This document shows, piece after piece, positions 43,928 to 51,672 of a stretch of DNA of 64,000 nt (the first letter of the stretch is position 1; each line of letters opens with the position of its first letter). Source of the stretch: Exiguobacterium sp. RIT594. Lineage in GTDB: Bacteria > Bacillota > Bacilli > Exiguobacteriales > Exiguobacteriaceae. The position numbers and the translations under genes are program-made. The notes under the pieces were generated by a model that saw only the letters and a list, made by a program, of their open reading frames with translations, did no database searches and was not told the origin of the DNA. The stretch is taken from positions 930,001 through 994,000 of the forward strand of contig NZ_QPKF01000001.1 of assembly GCF_003339585.1 (NCBI RefSeq). Reading direction: 5' to 3'.

Positions 43928-44486
43928 AATCATTCTGTTGATTGGTGGATCGGGCAGCGGGAAATCTTCCTTGATCAAACGCTTACGCCAGGAATATGAA
44001 CGGGTCCGCTTTATTCCGTCTGTGACGACACGTCCGAAACGTCCGACGGAACATGACGGGGAAAGTTATCATTTCGTTGACGTCAAGACGTTCCAACAAT
44101 TGATCCAGGAGAACGGATTCATTGAGTATGCCCACGTACACCGGGCATGGTACGGTACGCCACGAAAGGCATATGAAGAAATTTTAGCGACGGACGGAAT
44201 CGTCATCAAGGATATTGATCCGAAAGGGGCGGCAGCGTTCAAGACGTTGTATGCCGACCACGTCATCACGATTTTCGTCTCCGTTCCGCCGGATTTGATG
44301 AAGGAACGGTTGCTGATGCGGGGGGATACACCGGAGTTTGAAGCGCGGCTCGTCGATTATGCCGATGCCTGGAAAGAACGGGATCATTACGATTACATGA
44401 TTGAAAACATTGATTTTGAACAAGCCTATGCCGATCTGTTAGGAATCATTTCCGCGTATATTCCCGGACAACCGTCCGAATCATAA
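43917..44486 (+). CDS. Guanylate kinase-like protein
   Basis: 189 residues. P-loop GGSGSGKSS at 10-18, then SVTTRPKRPTEHDGESYHFVD, which is the GMP-binding TTRxPRxxExDGxxYxFV block, AHVHRAWYGTPRKAYEEIL and KDIDPKGAAAFK in place of LEIDxQGA. Length and motifs fit guanylate kinase, but the substrate loops differ enough that it may be a paralogue beside a canonical gmk elsewhere. ATG at 43917 is 6 bases from AAAGGAGG; the ATG at 43911 touches it. Last gene of the operon. Confidence 0.78.
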   Translation: MSGKIILLIGGSGSGKSSLIKRLRQEYERVRFIPSVTTRPKRPTEHDGESYHFVDVKTFQQLIQENGFIEYAHVHRAWYGTPRKAYEEILATDGIVIKDIDPKGAAAFKTLYADHVITIFVSVPPDLMKERLLMRGDTPEFEARLVDYADAWKERDHYDYMIENIDFEQAYADLLGIISAYIPGQPSES

Positions 44487-44513
44487 CAGCAGGGAAATTC
44501 CCTGCTGTTTTTT
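44485..44513 (+). terminator. Intrinsic terminator of the M32-GDPD operon
   Basis: AACAGCAGGGAA and TTCCCTGCTGTT stem with six T. Confidence 0.93.
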
Positions 44514-44544
44514 GATGCCTGTCTGGAAGAAAGGAGAACCTGCG

Positions 44545-45462
44545 ATGGATGGACTCGTTCAGCTTTTGCAACAGCAACCGGAACTCCGGCATCTGACCGG
44601 CTGGACCCGTCTGCCGACGCGTTACTCTGCTTCACCGAAATATACAGTCCATGACGAAAGCGGACTGTCGATCCTCCATACGGCTCCGCTCACAGCATTT
44701 CGGCGGAAAAAACGGGAGTTTGAAATTTTGCGGCAACTGAAACAAGACGGACTGCCGGTCCCGGAACCACTCGGCTTAAATCAGCTTCCGGAAGCCGCTG
44801 TCTGTTACAGCCGTTACCGTTTCCTGACCGGTTCGACGATCCAAGATTGTGTACCGCTTGGTCGAGACATCGAGTACCGGCTTGGTCAGGAGACAGGACG
44901 GTTATTGAAGCAAATCCACCGTTATGCAGGACCGCCGGCAACGAAGTGGGCGGTCCGGTGTCGGGCGAAACACAACCGGTACGTCACGCTGTATCAACAG
45001 GAAGCGTTACCGTTGACTGGCGATCAAGCAATTTTGTCCTTCATTGAACAAAACATCGGATGGATTGCAGACCGTCCGAATCGTTTGCAACACGACGATG
45101 TTCATCTCGGCAATCTGATTACGGACGGGGAGCATCTCGTGGGAATGATTGATTTTTCGAATCACGATAGCGGCGATCCGTGGCATGATTTCGTCAAAAT
45201 GGGATTGTTTCAGGTCGAAAACAGCATTCCGTTTGCCGTCGGTCAAGTCGATGGTTATTTCGGAGGGGACGTTCCGGAGCTGTTTTGGCGTGTCTACAGC
45301 ATCTATCTGGCGATGGCCTGTTTTTCATCCATCGTCTGGACAAGCCGGCATGCACCGGAAGAAATGGACCAGATGCGCCGGCGGATCGAACGTGTACTGT
45401 CCGACCACCGGCGGTTTGAGCATACTGTCCCAGATTGGTATGAGACGTTTGACCGGACGTGA
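44545..45462 (+). CDS. Aminoglycoside phosphotransferase-fold kinase
   Basis: 305 residues of APH/choline-kinase fold. LTAFRRKKREFEILRQL in the N-lobe, LQHDDVHLGNLI as the catalytic Brenner loop (HxDxxxxN) and MIDFSNHDSGDP as the metal-binding segment. The family phosphorylates small molecules such as homoserine, fructosamine, or antibiotics. Nothing here points to resistance in particular. AGAAGGAG precedes the ATG at 44545. Confidence 0.85.
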   Translation: MDGLVQLLQQQPELRHLTGWTRLPTRYSASPKYTVHDESGLSILHTAPLTAFRRKKREFEILRQLKQDGLPVPEPLGLNQLPEAAVCYSRYRFLTGSTIQDCVPLGRDIEYRLGQETGRLLKQIHRYAGPPATKWAVRCRAKHNRYVTLYQQEALPLTGDQAILSFIEQNIGWIADRPNRLQHDDVHLGNLITDGEHLVGMIDFSNHDSGDPWHDFVKMGLFQVENSIPFAVGQVDGYFGGDVPELFWRVYSIYLAMACFSSIVWTSRHAPEEMDQMRRRIERVLSDHRRFEHTVPDWYETFDRT

Positions 45463-45491
45463 TCGTCTGAGCGGAACTCCCGTTCGACAGG

Positions 45492-45540
45492 AAAAACCGT
45501 GCCCTTTACCGATTGACTCGGTCAGGACACGGTTTTTTTT
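45492..45540. terminator. Terminator between convergent genes
   Basis: AAAACCGTG and CACGGTTTT with inner ACCGA/TCGGT pairing, then eight T on the plus strand and A-run before it. Confidence 0.88.
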
Positions 45541-45544
45541 CGGT

Positions 45545-46456
45545 TCAGTTCCCGTCCCATGTTTCGTTGACACGGGACGCATAAAAGCGCAGGGCGCTGC
45601 CATAAGCACGGATTTCGGGATTCTCCGTCGTATCAACAAGCGTTCCGATCAATCGTTCGATTGCTTCGGCCGATCGGTCGAGATTATGTAACGTCAGTGC
45701 TAAAAACGTCTGTAAGGCGGCATGATTCGGGAAGTGAACGAGTCCCTCTGTTAGGGTCTGATACGCGTTATCGTATCGCCCGAGGGCACGGTAGGTACTG
45801 CCGAGTCCGACGTACGCTTCCTGCAAATCGGGTTCGGGCAGCCCCAGTTCGATGGCAGCGACGTAATGCGGGACGGCAGCCGCTTCCTCTCCGAGGTTAT
45901 CATGACACCAGGCCATCTGGTAATGAATTAACGGATCGTCCGGTGCTTGGTGCAGATAAGAAGCGACCAAGGCTTTCGTTGCGTGATACTGTTTCGCTTG
46001 ACGGAGACGCGAGACGGCAGCAAAGTCGAAATGAACCTCAGAAGATATGTTGACGGATGGATGATAGACGAAGGTCAGAGGATGACACGGCTGTTCATCC
46101 GGTAATACGCTGTAGCGAAACTGCAGACCGAGCCGAGAAGCGATAGCGAGCGCCGGTTCGTTATCCGGATGGATGAAAGCTTCAATCTGTTGAAAATCAA
46201 GTCTTGTGAAGACAAATGTCAGCACGGCAGGAAGGGCTTCCGTAGCATAGCCCTGTCGTAAAAACAGCGGATTGATCTGGCAATGGACGTGTGCCGTCCG
46301 GATGTCCGGACGATGAAGGGCTGAGACTATAACCGTTCCGGGCACCGCTCCATCGTCCGAACGAAACAACTTAAACGTATACGCGTCTTGCCCGGAAGGA
46401 TCGTCGGCGCCTTGAATCCGTAACCGCTTCGTCTCAAGCGTCATGGAAACTGTCAT
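45545..46456 (-). CDS. GNAT-like domain fused to TPR repeats
   Basis: 303 residues. The first 150 look like a GNAT acetyltransferase (TLETKRLRIQGADD, PLFLRQGYATEALPAVLTFVF as the acetyl-CoA loop, NEPALAIASRLGLQFR as the C-terminal signature). The rest is a TPR helical stack (HYQMAWCHDNLGEEAAAVPHYVAAIELG, quoted to show the repeat, then YVGLGSTYRALGRYDNAYQTL and ALTLHNLDRSAEAIERL). Both halves are familiar as separate proteins, and their fusion is unusual. GAGGAG lies 9 bases before the ATG. The TPR part suggests the acetyl transfer, if active, is directed to a partner protein. Confidence 0.78.
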   Translation of the reverse strand: MTVSMTLETKRLRIQGADDPSGQDAYTFKLFRSDDGAVPGTVIVSALHRPDIRTAHVHCQINPLFLRQGYATEALPAVLTFVFTRLDFQQIEAFIHPDNEPALAIASRLGLQFRYSVLPDEQPCHPLTFVYHPSVNISSEVHFDFAAVSRLRQAKQYHATKALVASYLHQAPDDPLIHYQMAWCHDNLGEEAAAVPHYVAAIELGLPEPDLQEAYVGLGSTYRALGRYDNAYQTLTEGLVHFPNHAALQTFLALTLHNLDRSAEAIERLIGTLVDTTENPEIRAYGSALRFYASRVNETWDGN

Positions 46457-46491
46457 CTGAAGTCACTCCTCGCATGTGGTATCAGTAGAAA

Positions 46492-46519
46492 AACCCTTCA
46501 ACCAATGAGGTTGAAGGGA
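46492..46519 (-). terminator. Intrinsic terminator of the MarR gene
   Basis: CCCTTCAACC and GGTTGAAGGG stem, followed by a T-run on the minus strand. Confidence 0.9.
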
Positions 46520-46525
46520 ACGAGA

Positions 46526-46969
46526 TTAATTTTGTTGTTCGAGTTTCGTCAAGAGTGTCCGGAACGTATCCAGTTCAGCATCCGAAAAGTCAGCAAAGAC
46601 GTCAGACAGGTATTCCATCTTCATTGCTTCGAGCTTCCCGTATAATTCGATGCCGTCTTCTGTGGCCCGGAGTTCAACGACACGACGATCGAGTTCGCTG
46701 CGTTCACGTGAAATCAAGCCTTTTTTCGTCAACTCATCGGCCAATGCCGTAATCATACTCGCTGAAAACTGAAATTCGTTGGATAAAGCCGATGCGATTT
46801 GAGGACTGCTTGTGCAAAGCGACTTTAGGATAAAAAATTCGTTTCGCGTCAAGTAAGTCGTGAACATACTCCGGACATCTTTTTTGATGGCGCGGTAGTT
46901 CATGCGTAAGCCTTTTTCTGTATCGACGATCAACTGATCGCGGTTTGCTACTTCTAATGTAGTTGCCAT
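46526..46969 (-). CDS. MarR family transcriptional regulator
   Basis: 147 residues. The winged helix lies around 45-110: LTRNEFFILKSLCTSSPQIASALSNEFQFSASMITALADELTKKGLISRERSELDRRVVELRATEDG in outline, with the recognition helix SASMITALADELTKKG and wing SELDRRVVEL. The N-terminal LEVANRDQLIVDTEKGLR forms the dimer helix. No redox cysteine motif. It follows the RelA/SpoT-type gene on the same strand after 63 bases with a possible own -10 (TATACT). Ligand and targets unknown. Confidence 0.88.
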   Translation of the reverse strand: MATTLEVANRDQLIVDTEKGLRMNYRAIKKDVRSMFTTYLTRNEFFILKSLCTSSPQIASALSNEFQFSASMITALADELTKKGLISRERSELDRRVVELRATEDGIELYGKLEAMKMEYLSDVFADFSDAELDTFRTLLTKLEQQN

Positions 46970-47032
46970 AGTTTCACTCTTTCTGTACCGTAGTTTCTTC
47001 TTCCGAGATTTAGTATAGTGAAAAATTTTAGT

Positions 47033-48112
47033 TTAATCAATATTTTTCTCTTGAATCATCTGTTTACTTAACGGTTGGACCTGTTTGATGATGTCCTCGA
47101 CGTTTCGGAGTTCCGGGTAGAACCGGCGGAAGAAATAGTCAATCCGGTGCGGATCGTTCCCGGCAATCGTCACGGCCATACAGATGTAGGCGATGCCGAT
47201 TCCTTGGCGGGGCAGGAACGGATTCGGCATGACCTGGGCACATTTCAAGGCGAGCGGACTATGGACGGAGACGGCTTCGATCAATTCTCCGTAATTGCGG
47301 ATATCGACGTAATGGAACATCCGGATGAGTTCATTGATCAACTGTTGATCGGAATCAAGCATCATCTGGGACGTGACCAGTTGTTTGTCGAGATCGTTGA
47401 TGACGGCGGAGTGATCAATGAAATAGTTTAAGTTGTCCGATGTGATCCGAACTTTATGAGGATCCGATAAAATTTGTTGGACCGTCTCGTCTTCAAATTG
47501 TTTCAATTGTTTTTTGATGTTGACGAATTCCTGATCGGCGATTTCAAGGAGTCCCGCGACACGGCTGAAACTGCGGCGGACTTCAGCCGGTACGCTGTTC
47601 GGATTTTTGTATCCTAAATCATGTTCGATTTCGGCCCAGGCGTGTTGTAGAATCGAACGAATCTGGATTTCGGCGGTATGTTCCTTAAAACGTCCGTATT
47701 CGCTGAGGGCGAGCCGCTGTTCATTCAACGCAGCAACGAAGTGGACGGACAGATAACCGAACTCGGTCGTGTCGAGCAAAGTGGATTTGTCGACGGATTG
47801 ATCCCGGTCAATTGAAAATTCATTTTCGATGATCCGGGCCGCTTCCCGGACATCATCGTGAAAATACGTCACGATCCGAATCCCCGTTAAATCGTGGACA
47901 TCGCGAAGCGATTGGTATTTATTCGGTTGCCGTAACACTTTTTGGTACAGACTGTCGGACTCTTTCGTCCGGGCGACGATCGAATGGTATTTGATGCCGG
48001 CTGCATCGAGCAATTCCGATAATAAAACTTTTAATTTATCGGCAAAGGCATCATAGTCTTCCTTGTCATTGACATATTCGAGCATCATCGTATTTAAGTC
48101 CTGCGATTGCAC
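47033..48112 (-). CDS. RelA/SpoT-domain protein, long single-domain alarmone synthetase type
   Basis: About 359 residues from the GTG at 48112, chosen because AAGGTG is 6 bases upstream; ATG at 48133 lacks a good site. The RelA/SpoT nucleotidyltransferase domain fills residues about 15-215: YHSIVARTKESDSLYQKVL, DVHDLTGIRIVTYFHDDV, GYLSVHFVAAL and EIQIRSILQHAWAEIEHDLGYK. No HD hydrolase domain, no TGS or ACT. Compared with RelP/RelQ (about 210-230 residues) it has an extra 140-residue C-terminus of unknown fold (MFHYVDIRNYGELIEAV, IGIAYICMAVTIAG). It may make (p)ppGpp or, like toxic relatives, modify another nucleotide or RNA. Confidence 0.8.
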   Translation of the reverse strand: MQSQDLNTMMLEYVNDKEDYDAFADKLKVLLSELLDAAGIKYHSIVARTKESDSLYQKVLRQPNKYQSLRDVHDLTGIRIVTYFHDDVREAARIIENEFSIDRDQSVDKSTLLDTTEFGYLSVHFVAALNEQRLALSEYGRFKEHTAEIQIRSILQHAWAEIEHDLGYKNPNSVPAEVRRSFSRVAGLLEIADQEFVNIKKQLKQFEDETVQQILSDPHKVRITSDNLNYFIDHSAVINDLDKQLVTSQMMLDSDQQLINELIRMFHYVDIRNYGELIEAVSVHSPLALKCAQVMPNPFLPRQGIGIAYICMAVTIAGNDPHRIDYFFRRFYPELRNVEDIIKQVQPLSKQMIQEKNID

Positions 48113-48248
48113 GGGATTCACCTTCCTTGTCATGTCTTCTTCTGACATTATTGTAGCACTCGTTTTCACTGGACGCACGGCAGGACCCTGTTTCAAGGAG
48201 GACGCTTCGTGGGAAAGACAGAGTAGAACATCTGGGAGGGGTGCTAGA

Positions 48249-49388
48249 ATGGAAATTTTGGACGCGCGGGCGTTGCCAGCTGATCATTCTGATATCTTAC
48301 ATGTCACACCATCATCGGTTTATTTCCGCCGCCGACTCAACGACAGTCAATTTCATATCAGCCGGTTTGATTTAGAGGATCAAGAACAGGTCGATCTGAC
48401 GCCTGACGTGTTGCAGGACCACGGACCGACCCGGCCATTCGTCAAAAAGGGAAAAGTCTATTGTCTGAACGAACAGAACCGGGAAGACGGTGGAGAAACA
48501 CAGCTCCTTTCCATCGACCTGAATTCAGGAAAAAGCGAACATCTCGCCACGTGGCGTCTTGGCGGCGATTTGACGCTCTACTGGGTCCTGAATGAACGGT
48601 ATATGGTCTTGTTGCATGTCGACAAAGCGACGACAGCCTTTTTGTATGATGTCGAGACGACGCGTGAGCATCCGATTAAAGATGAACGGTTGTACGGCAT
48701 CACGGAAAACTACCGTGAGCTGTACTTTTTCCTCGTCACGTTAGCGGATGCTGATTATATCGTCTGCAATGCCCGGCTCGATGAATTTTCCTTTTATGAT
48801 GCCCTGGAGAGCGGCGTCATTTCACCCGAAGATCCGATCGACCATTCGGAAAGTCTATTGATTGCTCCGCTGTCAACAATCGTCGCGGAAATCGAGCAAG
48901 GAGTGAAACGCCTATCCTTTCGGACGTTGTTGCGGCTGGACGGAGAAGGGGATACCGTCCAGTACCTGGGCGAACAGGACGGCCATCTCGTGTTTAGTGC
49001 CTATACAGAACGGCTGAATGAAGAAGTATTTTATGAAATCAAGGAACAATCGGCCGTTACGGAGCGGGAACGGATTCGGTGGAGTGATTTCGAACCGCTG
49101 GATTTCACGTATGACGATGTCGAGTCGACGATTTTCATCGTCAATGACCGGTCGGATCAGCACCATGAAGTGATGAACCTGCGGACCGGTGCCCGTTATC
49201 TGGACCGTGACCCGTTTGAGCGGGTGTTGCGTGACCGGTTTTACCTGCATGAATCCATTGGGACGGACGCCGAACCGATGGTCACGGTGTATGACGGCGA
49301 GCAGGCGGTCCGTCACCGGTTCGAGGATGCCTATTATATGATTGTATCCGGAGAATTGGTCATTCTGTCCGTCAATCAGTTAAAATGA
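48249..49388 (+). CDS. Large protein of unknown function, possible beta-propeller
   Basis: 379 residues, no signal peptide or membrane segment. Repeated strand-rich units of similar shape (SSVYFRRRLNDSQFHISRFDL, GKVYCLNEQNREDGGETQLLSIDL, GHLVFSAYTERLNEEVFYEI, STIFIVNDRSDQHHEVMNL) suggest a propeller, which is my inference. GGGAGGG precedes the ATG at 48249. It is divergent from the RelA/SpoT-type gene with about 136 bases between. The longer open frame upstream is not coding-like because it runs through that promoter region. Confidence 0.65.
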   Translation: MEILDARALPADHSDILHVTPSSVYFRRRLNDSQFHISRFDLEDQEQVDLTPDVLQDHGPTRPFVKKGKVYCLNEQNREDGGETQLLSIDLNSGKSEHLATWRLGGDLTLYWVLNERYMVLLHVDKATTAFLYDVETTREHPIKDERLYGITENYRELYFFLVTLADADYIVCNARLDEFSFYDALESGVISPEDPIDHSESLLIAPLSTIVAEIEQGVKRLSFRTLLRLDGEGDTVQYLGEQDGHLVFSAYTERLNEEVFYEIKEQSAVTERERIRWSDFEPLDFTYDDVESTIFIVNDRSDQHHEVMNLRTGARYLDRDPFERVLRDRFYLHESIGTDAEPMVTVYDGEQAVRHRFEDAYYMIVSGELVILSVNQLK

Positions 49389-49413
49389 ACGAAACAGCCG
49401 AACATTTCATGAG

Positions 49414-49446
49414 ATCACACTGTGAAGAAGACAGTGTGATTTTTAA
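49414..49446 (+). terminator. Intrinsic terminator
   Basis: ATCACACTG and CAGTGTGAT with a short loop, followed by T. Confidence 0.8.
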
Positions 49447-49544
49447 AGAGAAGATACGTTTATTTCATATACCGAAATTAATGTAAAAAAAAACAAAAAG
49501 AAGAATAAAAAGTATAACCTTGCATTCGTTAAAAACAATAAAAA

Positions 49545-49586
49545 ACTCCCCTCTTTCAGCGAAATACGCCAAGCAGGAGGAGGAGT
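49545..49586 (-). terminator. Intrinsic terminator of ohrA
   Basis: On the minus strand ACTCCTCCTC pairs with GAGGGGAGT (one bulge), followed by six T. It lies just after the ohrA stop. Confidence 0.7.
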
Positions 49587-49593
49587 GGTATGC

Positions 49594-50016
49594 TTATTCT
49601 GAGTCAGTCGTCCGTGTGAAGATGTCGACCTGAATGTTTCCGGCCGTCGCACGTGAGTATGGGCAAACACTGTGTGCGAGTTTACCAAGCTCCGCAGCTT
49701 GTTCTTCTGAAACACCACGGACAAGAACATCAAGTTCTACTGAAAGTGTGAATCCGTCTGTTGCTTCATTCAACGTGACATGTGCCGTTACTTCACTGCC
49801 GTCATGTTTGATACCTTGTTTCCGGGCAACCAGGTTTAAAGCGGAATCAAAACAAGCCGAGTATCCGGCAGCAAATAATTGTTCCGGGTTGGTTGCTTGT
49901 TTTTTAGATCCCGGTACAGGCATGGCGAGTGCAACGTCTAAGATACCGTCTTCCGATACGACGCGGCCGTCACGGCCTCCGACAGCTGTAGCAGATGATG
50001 TGAACATTGGTTTCAT
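49594..50016 (-). CDS. ohrA: Organic hydroperoxide resistance protein (OsmC/Ohr family)
   Basis: 140 residues, the Ohr size. It reduces fatty-acid and other organic hydroperoxides with a thiol pair: C55 in GYSACFDSAL and C118 in HSVCPYSRATAGN. NPEQLFAAGYSAC is a subfamily signature that separates Ohr from OsmC. It is divergent from an OhrR repressor 107 bases away. AAGGAAG precedes the ATG. Regulation by OhrR through peroxide-sensitive cysteine oxidation is expected. Confidence 0.95.
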   Translation of the reverse strand: MKPMFTSSATAVGGRDGRVVSEDGILDVALAMPVPGSKKQATNPEQLFAAGYSACFDSALNLVARKQGIKHDGSEVTAHVTLNEATDGFTLSVELDVLVRGVSEEQAAELGKLAHSVCPYSRATAGNIQVDIFTRTTDSE

Positions 50017-50065
50017 AATGATAACTTCCTTTCGGGTTGGCTGATTATTTTAAGTAGCTTACAAT

Positions 50066-50083
50066 TAGATTTTATACAATCTA
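50066..50083. promoter_or_regulatory. OhrR operator candidate
   Basis: TAGATT (50066-50071) and AATCTA (50078-50083) form an inverted repeat, next to TACAATT, which resembles the half-site of the Bacillus ohrA operator. The site lies between the divergent ohrA and ohrR genes. Confidence 0.5.
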
Positions 50084-50122
50084 TATAAGAACGCAACTAT
50101 TATGCTTGAAGGAGGAATTTAT

Positions 50123-50557
50123 ATGCCGAATCCCTTATTACTGGAGGAACAACTCTGTTTTCCGTTTTATGCGATTTCCCGTGAAATCACGAAGCGATAC
50201 CGTCCCTTGCTCGAACCGCTGGGGTTAACCTACCCGCAATATTTGGTCATGCTTGTCCTGTGGGAGCAGGATCAACAATCGTTAAAAGCGGTCGGGGAGC
50301 GATTGCACCTCGATTCGGGAACATTGACACCCTTATTAAAGAAATTAGAAGCTTCCGGTTTAGTCAAACGGGTCAAAAATCCGGCGGACGAACGTCATAT
50401 CCAAATCACGTTGACGGCAGACGGTCAAGCCCTTCGAAATGAGGCCGAACAAATTCCGCTGGCTTTAAAAGAATTACTGGGTGTATCGGACGAAGACATG
50501 GAACTGGTCAAGCAGACCTTAAATCGCCTGACCATAAAAATGAACGGGACTGATTGA
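50123..50557 (+). CDS. ohrR: Organic peroxide-sensing repressor OhrR (MarR family)
   Basis: 144 residues from the ATG at 50123, which has AAGGAGG 8 bases upstream. EEQLCFPFYAISREI carries the reactive Cys12, equivalent to C15 of Bacillus OhrR, and YPQYLVMLVLWE contains the tyrosine region that contacts it. The winged helix has LDSGTLTPLLKKLEASGLV and the wing NPADERHIQITLT. Oxidation of the cysteine would release ohrA. It lacks extra cysteines, so it is the one-Cys type. A terminator stem begins inside the gene's end. Confidence 0.94.
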   Translation: MPNPLLLEEQLCFPFYAISREITKRYRPLLEPLGLTYPQYLVMLVLWEQDQQSLKAVGERLHLDSGTLTPLLKKLEASGLVKRVKNPADERHIQITLTADGQALRNEAEQIPLALKELLGVSDEDMELVKQTLNRLTIKMNGTD

Positions 50558-50573
50558 CAGTCCCGTTCATTTT
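50537..50573. terminator. Bidirectional terminator overlapping the ohrR 3' end
   Basis: AAAATGAACGGGACT (50537-50551, inside ohrR) and AGTCCCGTTCATTTT (50559-50573) form a perfect 15-bp stem around 7 bases, serving ohrR and the convergent gene. Confidence 0.88.
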
Positions 50574-50579
50574 GACTAT

Positions 50580-51035
50580 TTATTTGCGGCGGAATCCTTC
50601 TTCTTCAAGGTAGTTCGCTGCTTCTTTATACGAATTGAATGCACCGTCAAGCAAGTCGCCCGCGTACACCAGCCATGTATCGAGGTCTTCGTTTAATAAC
50701 GTCAGCTCGAACTGGTTGTCGTTGACCCACGTTTCTTCCAGCGTTTCGACCGTTTCGACCGTTTCGAGCGCTTTGATCGCATCTTGTAACAAGAGGATTA
50801 AAGCGGGCTCGGAGAACTCACGGATGTTGACGAAACCTTTCCGGTCCGTCTCATATCCCGGTAATCCTGCAGCGTAGACAAAACCGTTGCCGTTCGGGTG
50901 AAGATGATAGACGACGATTTTTTTCTCGAACTGACTCTCCGGGAAGTGGAAATTGACACGGTTAAGCGAAACTTCTTTCCGGACAAGTTGTGGGAAAGTC
51001 TCGATGATGTTTAATTTTTCTTCAAATGTTAGCAT
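50580..51035 (-). CDS. Conserved hypothetical protein
   Basis: 151 residues, soluble and acidic. FEEKLNIIETFPQL, KKIVVYHLHPNGNGFVYAAG, YETDRKGFVNIREFSE and the end FNSYKEAANYLEEEGFRRK look like a well conserved Bacillota family whose name I cannot recall. AAGGAGG lies before the ATG. The middle contains an in-frame 9-bp tandem repeat that encodes ETV units. Convergent with ohrR. Confidence 0.75.
   Translation of the reverse strand: MLTFEEKLNIIETFPQLVRKEVSLNRVNFHFPESQFEKKIVVYHLHPNGNGFVYAAGLPGYETDRKGFVNIREFSEPALILLLQDAIKALETVETVETLEETWVNDNQFELTLLNEDLDTWLVYAGDLLDGAFNSYKEAANYLEEEGFRRK
50742..50768. repeat. Three-unit 9-bp tandem repeat inside a coding region
   Basis: CGTTTCGAC, CGTTTCGAC and CGTTTCGAG follow each other directly (50742-50768). 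In the minus-strand gene they encode Glu-Thr-Val type units. Copy changes would stay in frame. Confidence 0.8.
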
Positions 51036-51168
51036 GGTTCCTCCTTGAAATACATTTCTACTCTCTTATATATGCGATGATTCGCAGTGAAATGTCAACG
51101 TCTGTTTGATGACAGTGAAACTTGAGCAAGTCTCTTCCCGTATGAAAAAAGGAAAGGCAGGGGATTGG

Positions 51169-51672
51169 ATGCAACCAAATCAACCGACCGGGGACTGGCA
51201 ACGTCTGCCACGTGCCTCGGTGACCGCCGAACGTCAATACGTCGGCATTAAGTATACCATTTATTTGCTACTGATCGGAACGGCAACCGTGGTTCAGGTC
51301 AAGTGGCTAGATTTATCCCCCTGGTGGATGTGGATTCTCGCCGGGTTGTGGACAGGATTCTTTTTACTCCAGTTCGTGTACATCCCGAAGATCCGGCAAA
51401 AGTATTTTAAATACCGGGTAGATGATGAGTTTTTAGTCGTTGAGTTCGGAATCTTTATTTTACGCCATGTCGTGACACCGCTCGTCAAAGTACAAATCAT
51501 CGATACGTCGTCCGGTCCGTTGCTTCGCCGATTGAATTTGATGAACATGAACGTTCATACAGCGTCCGGTCAAATCGAATTGCCTGGACTCGATGTCACA
51601 CAAGCGGTTCTCTTGCGACAACGGATTGAACGATTTGCGAAACTCGAGGAACAGGAGGAGGAGTCGTTATGA
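51169..51672 (+). CDS. ydbS: YdbS-like PH domain membrane protein
   Basis: 167 residues: a pair of membrane helices (YTIYLLLIGTATVVQVKW and WWMWILAGLWTGFFLLQFVY) and a bacterial PH (DUF304) domain (YFKYRVDDEFLVVEFGIFILRHVVTPLVKVQ, named here for its outline). The Bacillus YdbS is of similar size and pairs with YdbT; the pair has been linked to resistance against Bacillus amyloliquefaciens products. AGGGGATT precedes the ATG at 51169; the earlier frame start is not well placed. Its stop overlaps the ydbT start. Confidence 0.85.
   Translation: MQPNQPTGDWQRLPRASVTAERQYVGIKYTIYLLLIGTATVVQVKWLDLSPWWMWILAGLWTGFFLLQFVYIPKIRQKYFKYRVDDEFLVVEFGIFILRHVVTPLVKVQIIDTSSGPLLRRLNLMNMNVHTASGQIELPGLDVTQAVLLRQRIERFAKLEEQEEESL

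Noticed and set aside
44545-45462. Antibiotic resistance gene
   Set aside because: The APH fold is shared by many metabolic kinases, and nothing in the context (mobile element, resistance cluster) supports resistance.
45149-45691. 180-codon plus-strand frame over the end of the APH-like gene
   Set aside because: It runs through the APH gene, a strong terminator and the antisense of the GNAT-TPR gene, with Cys/Arg-rich low-quality sequence.
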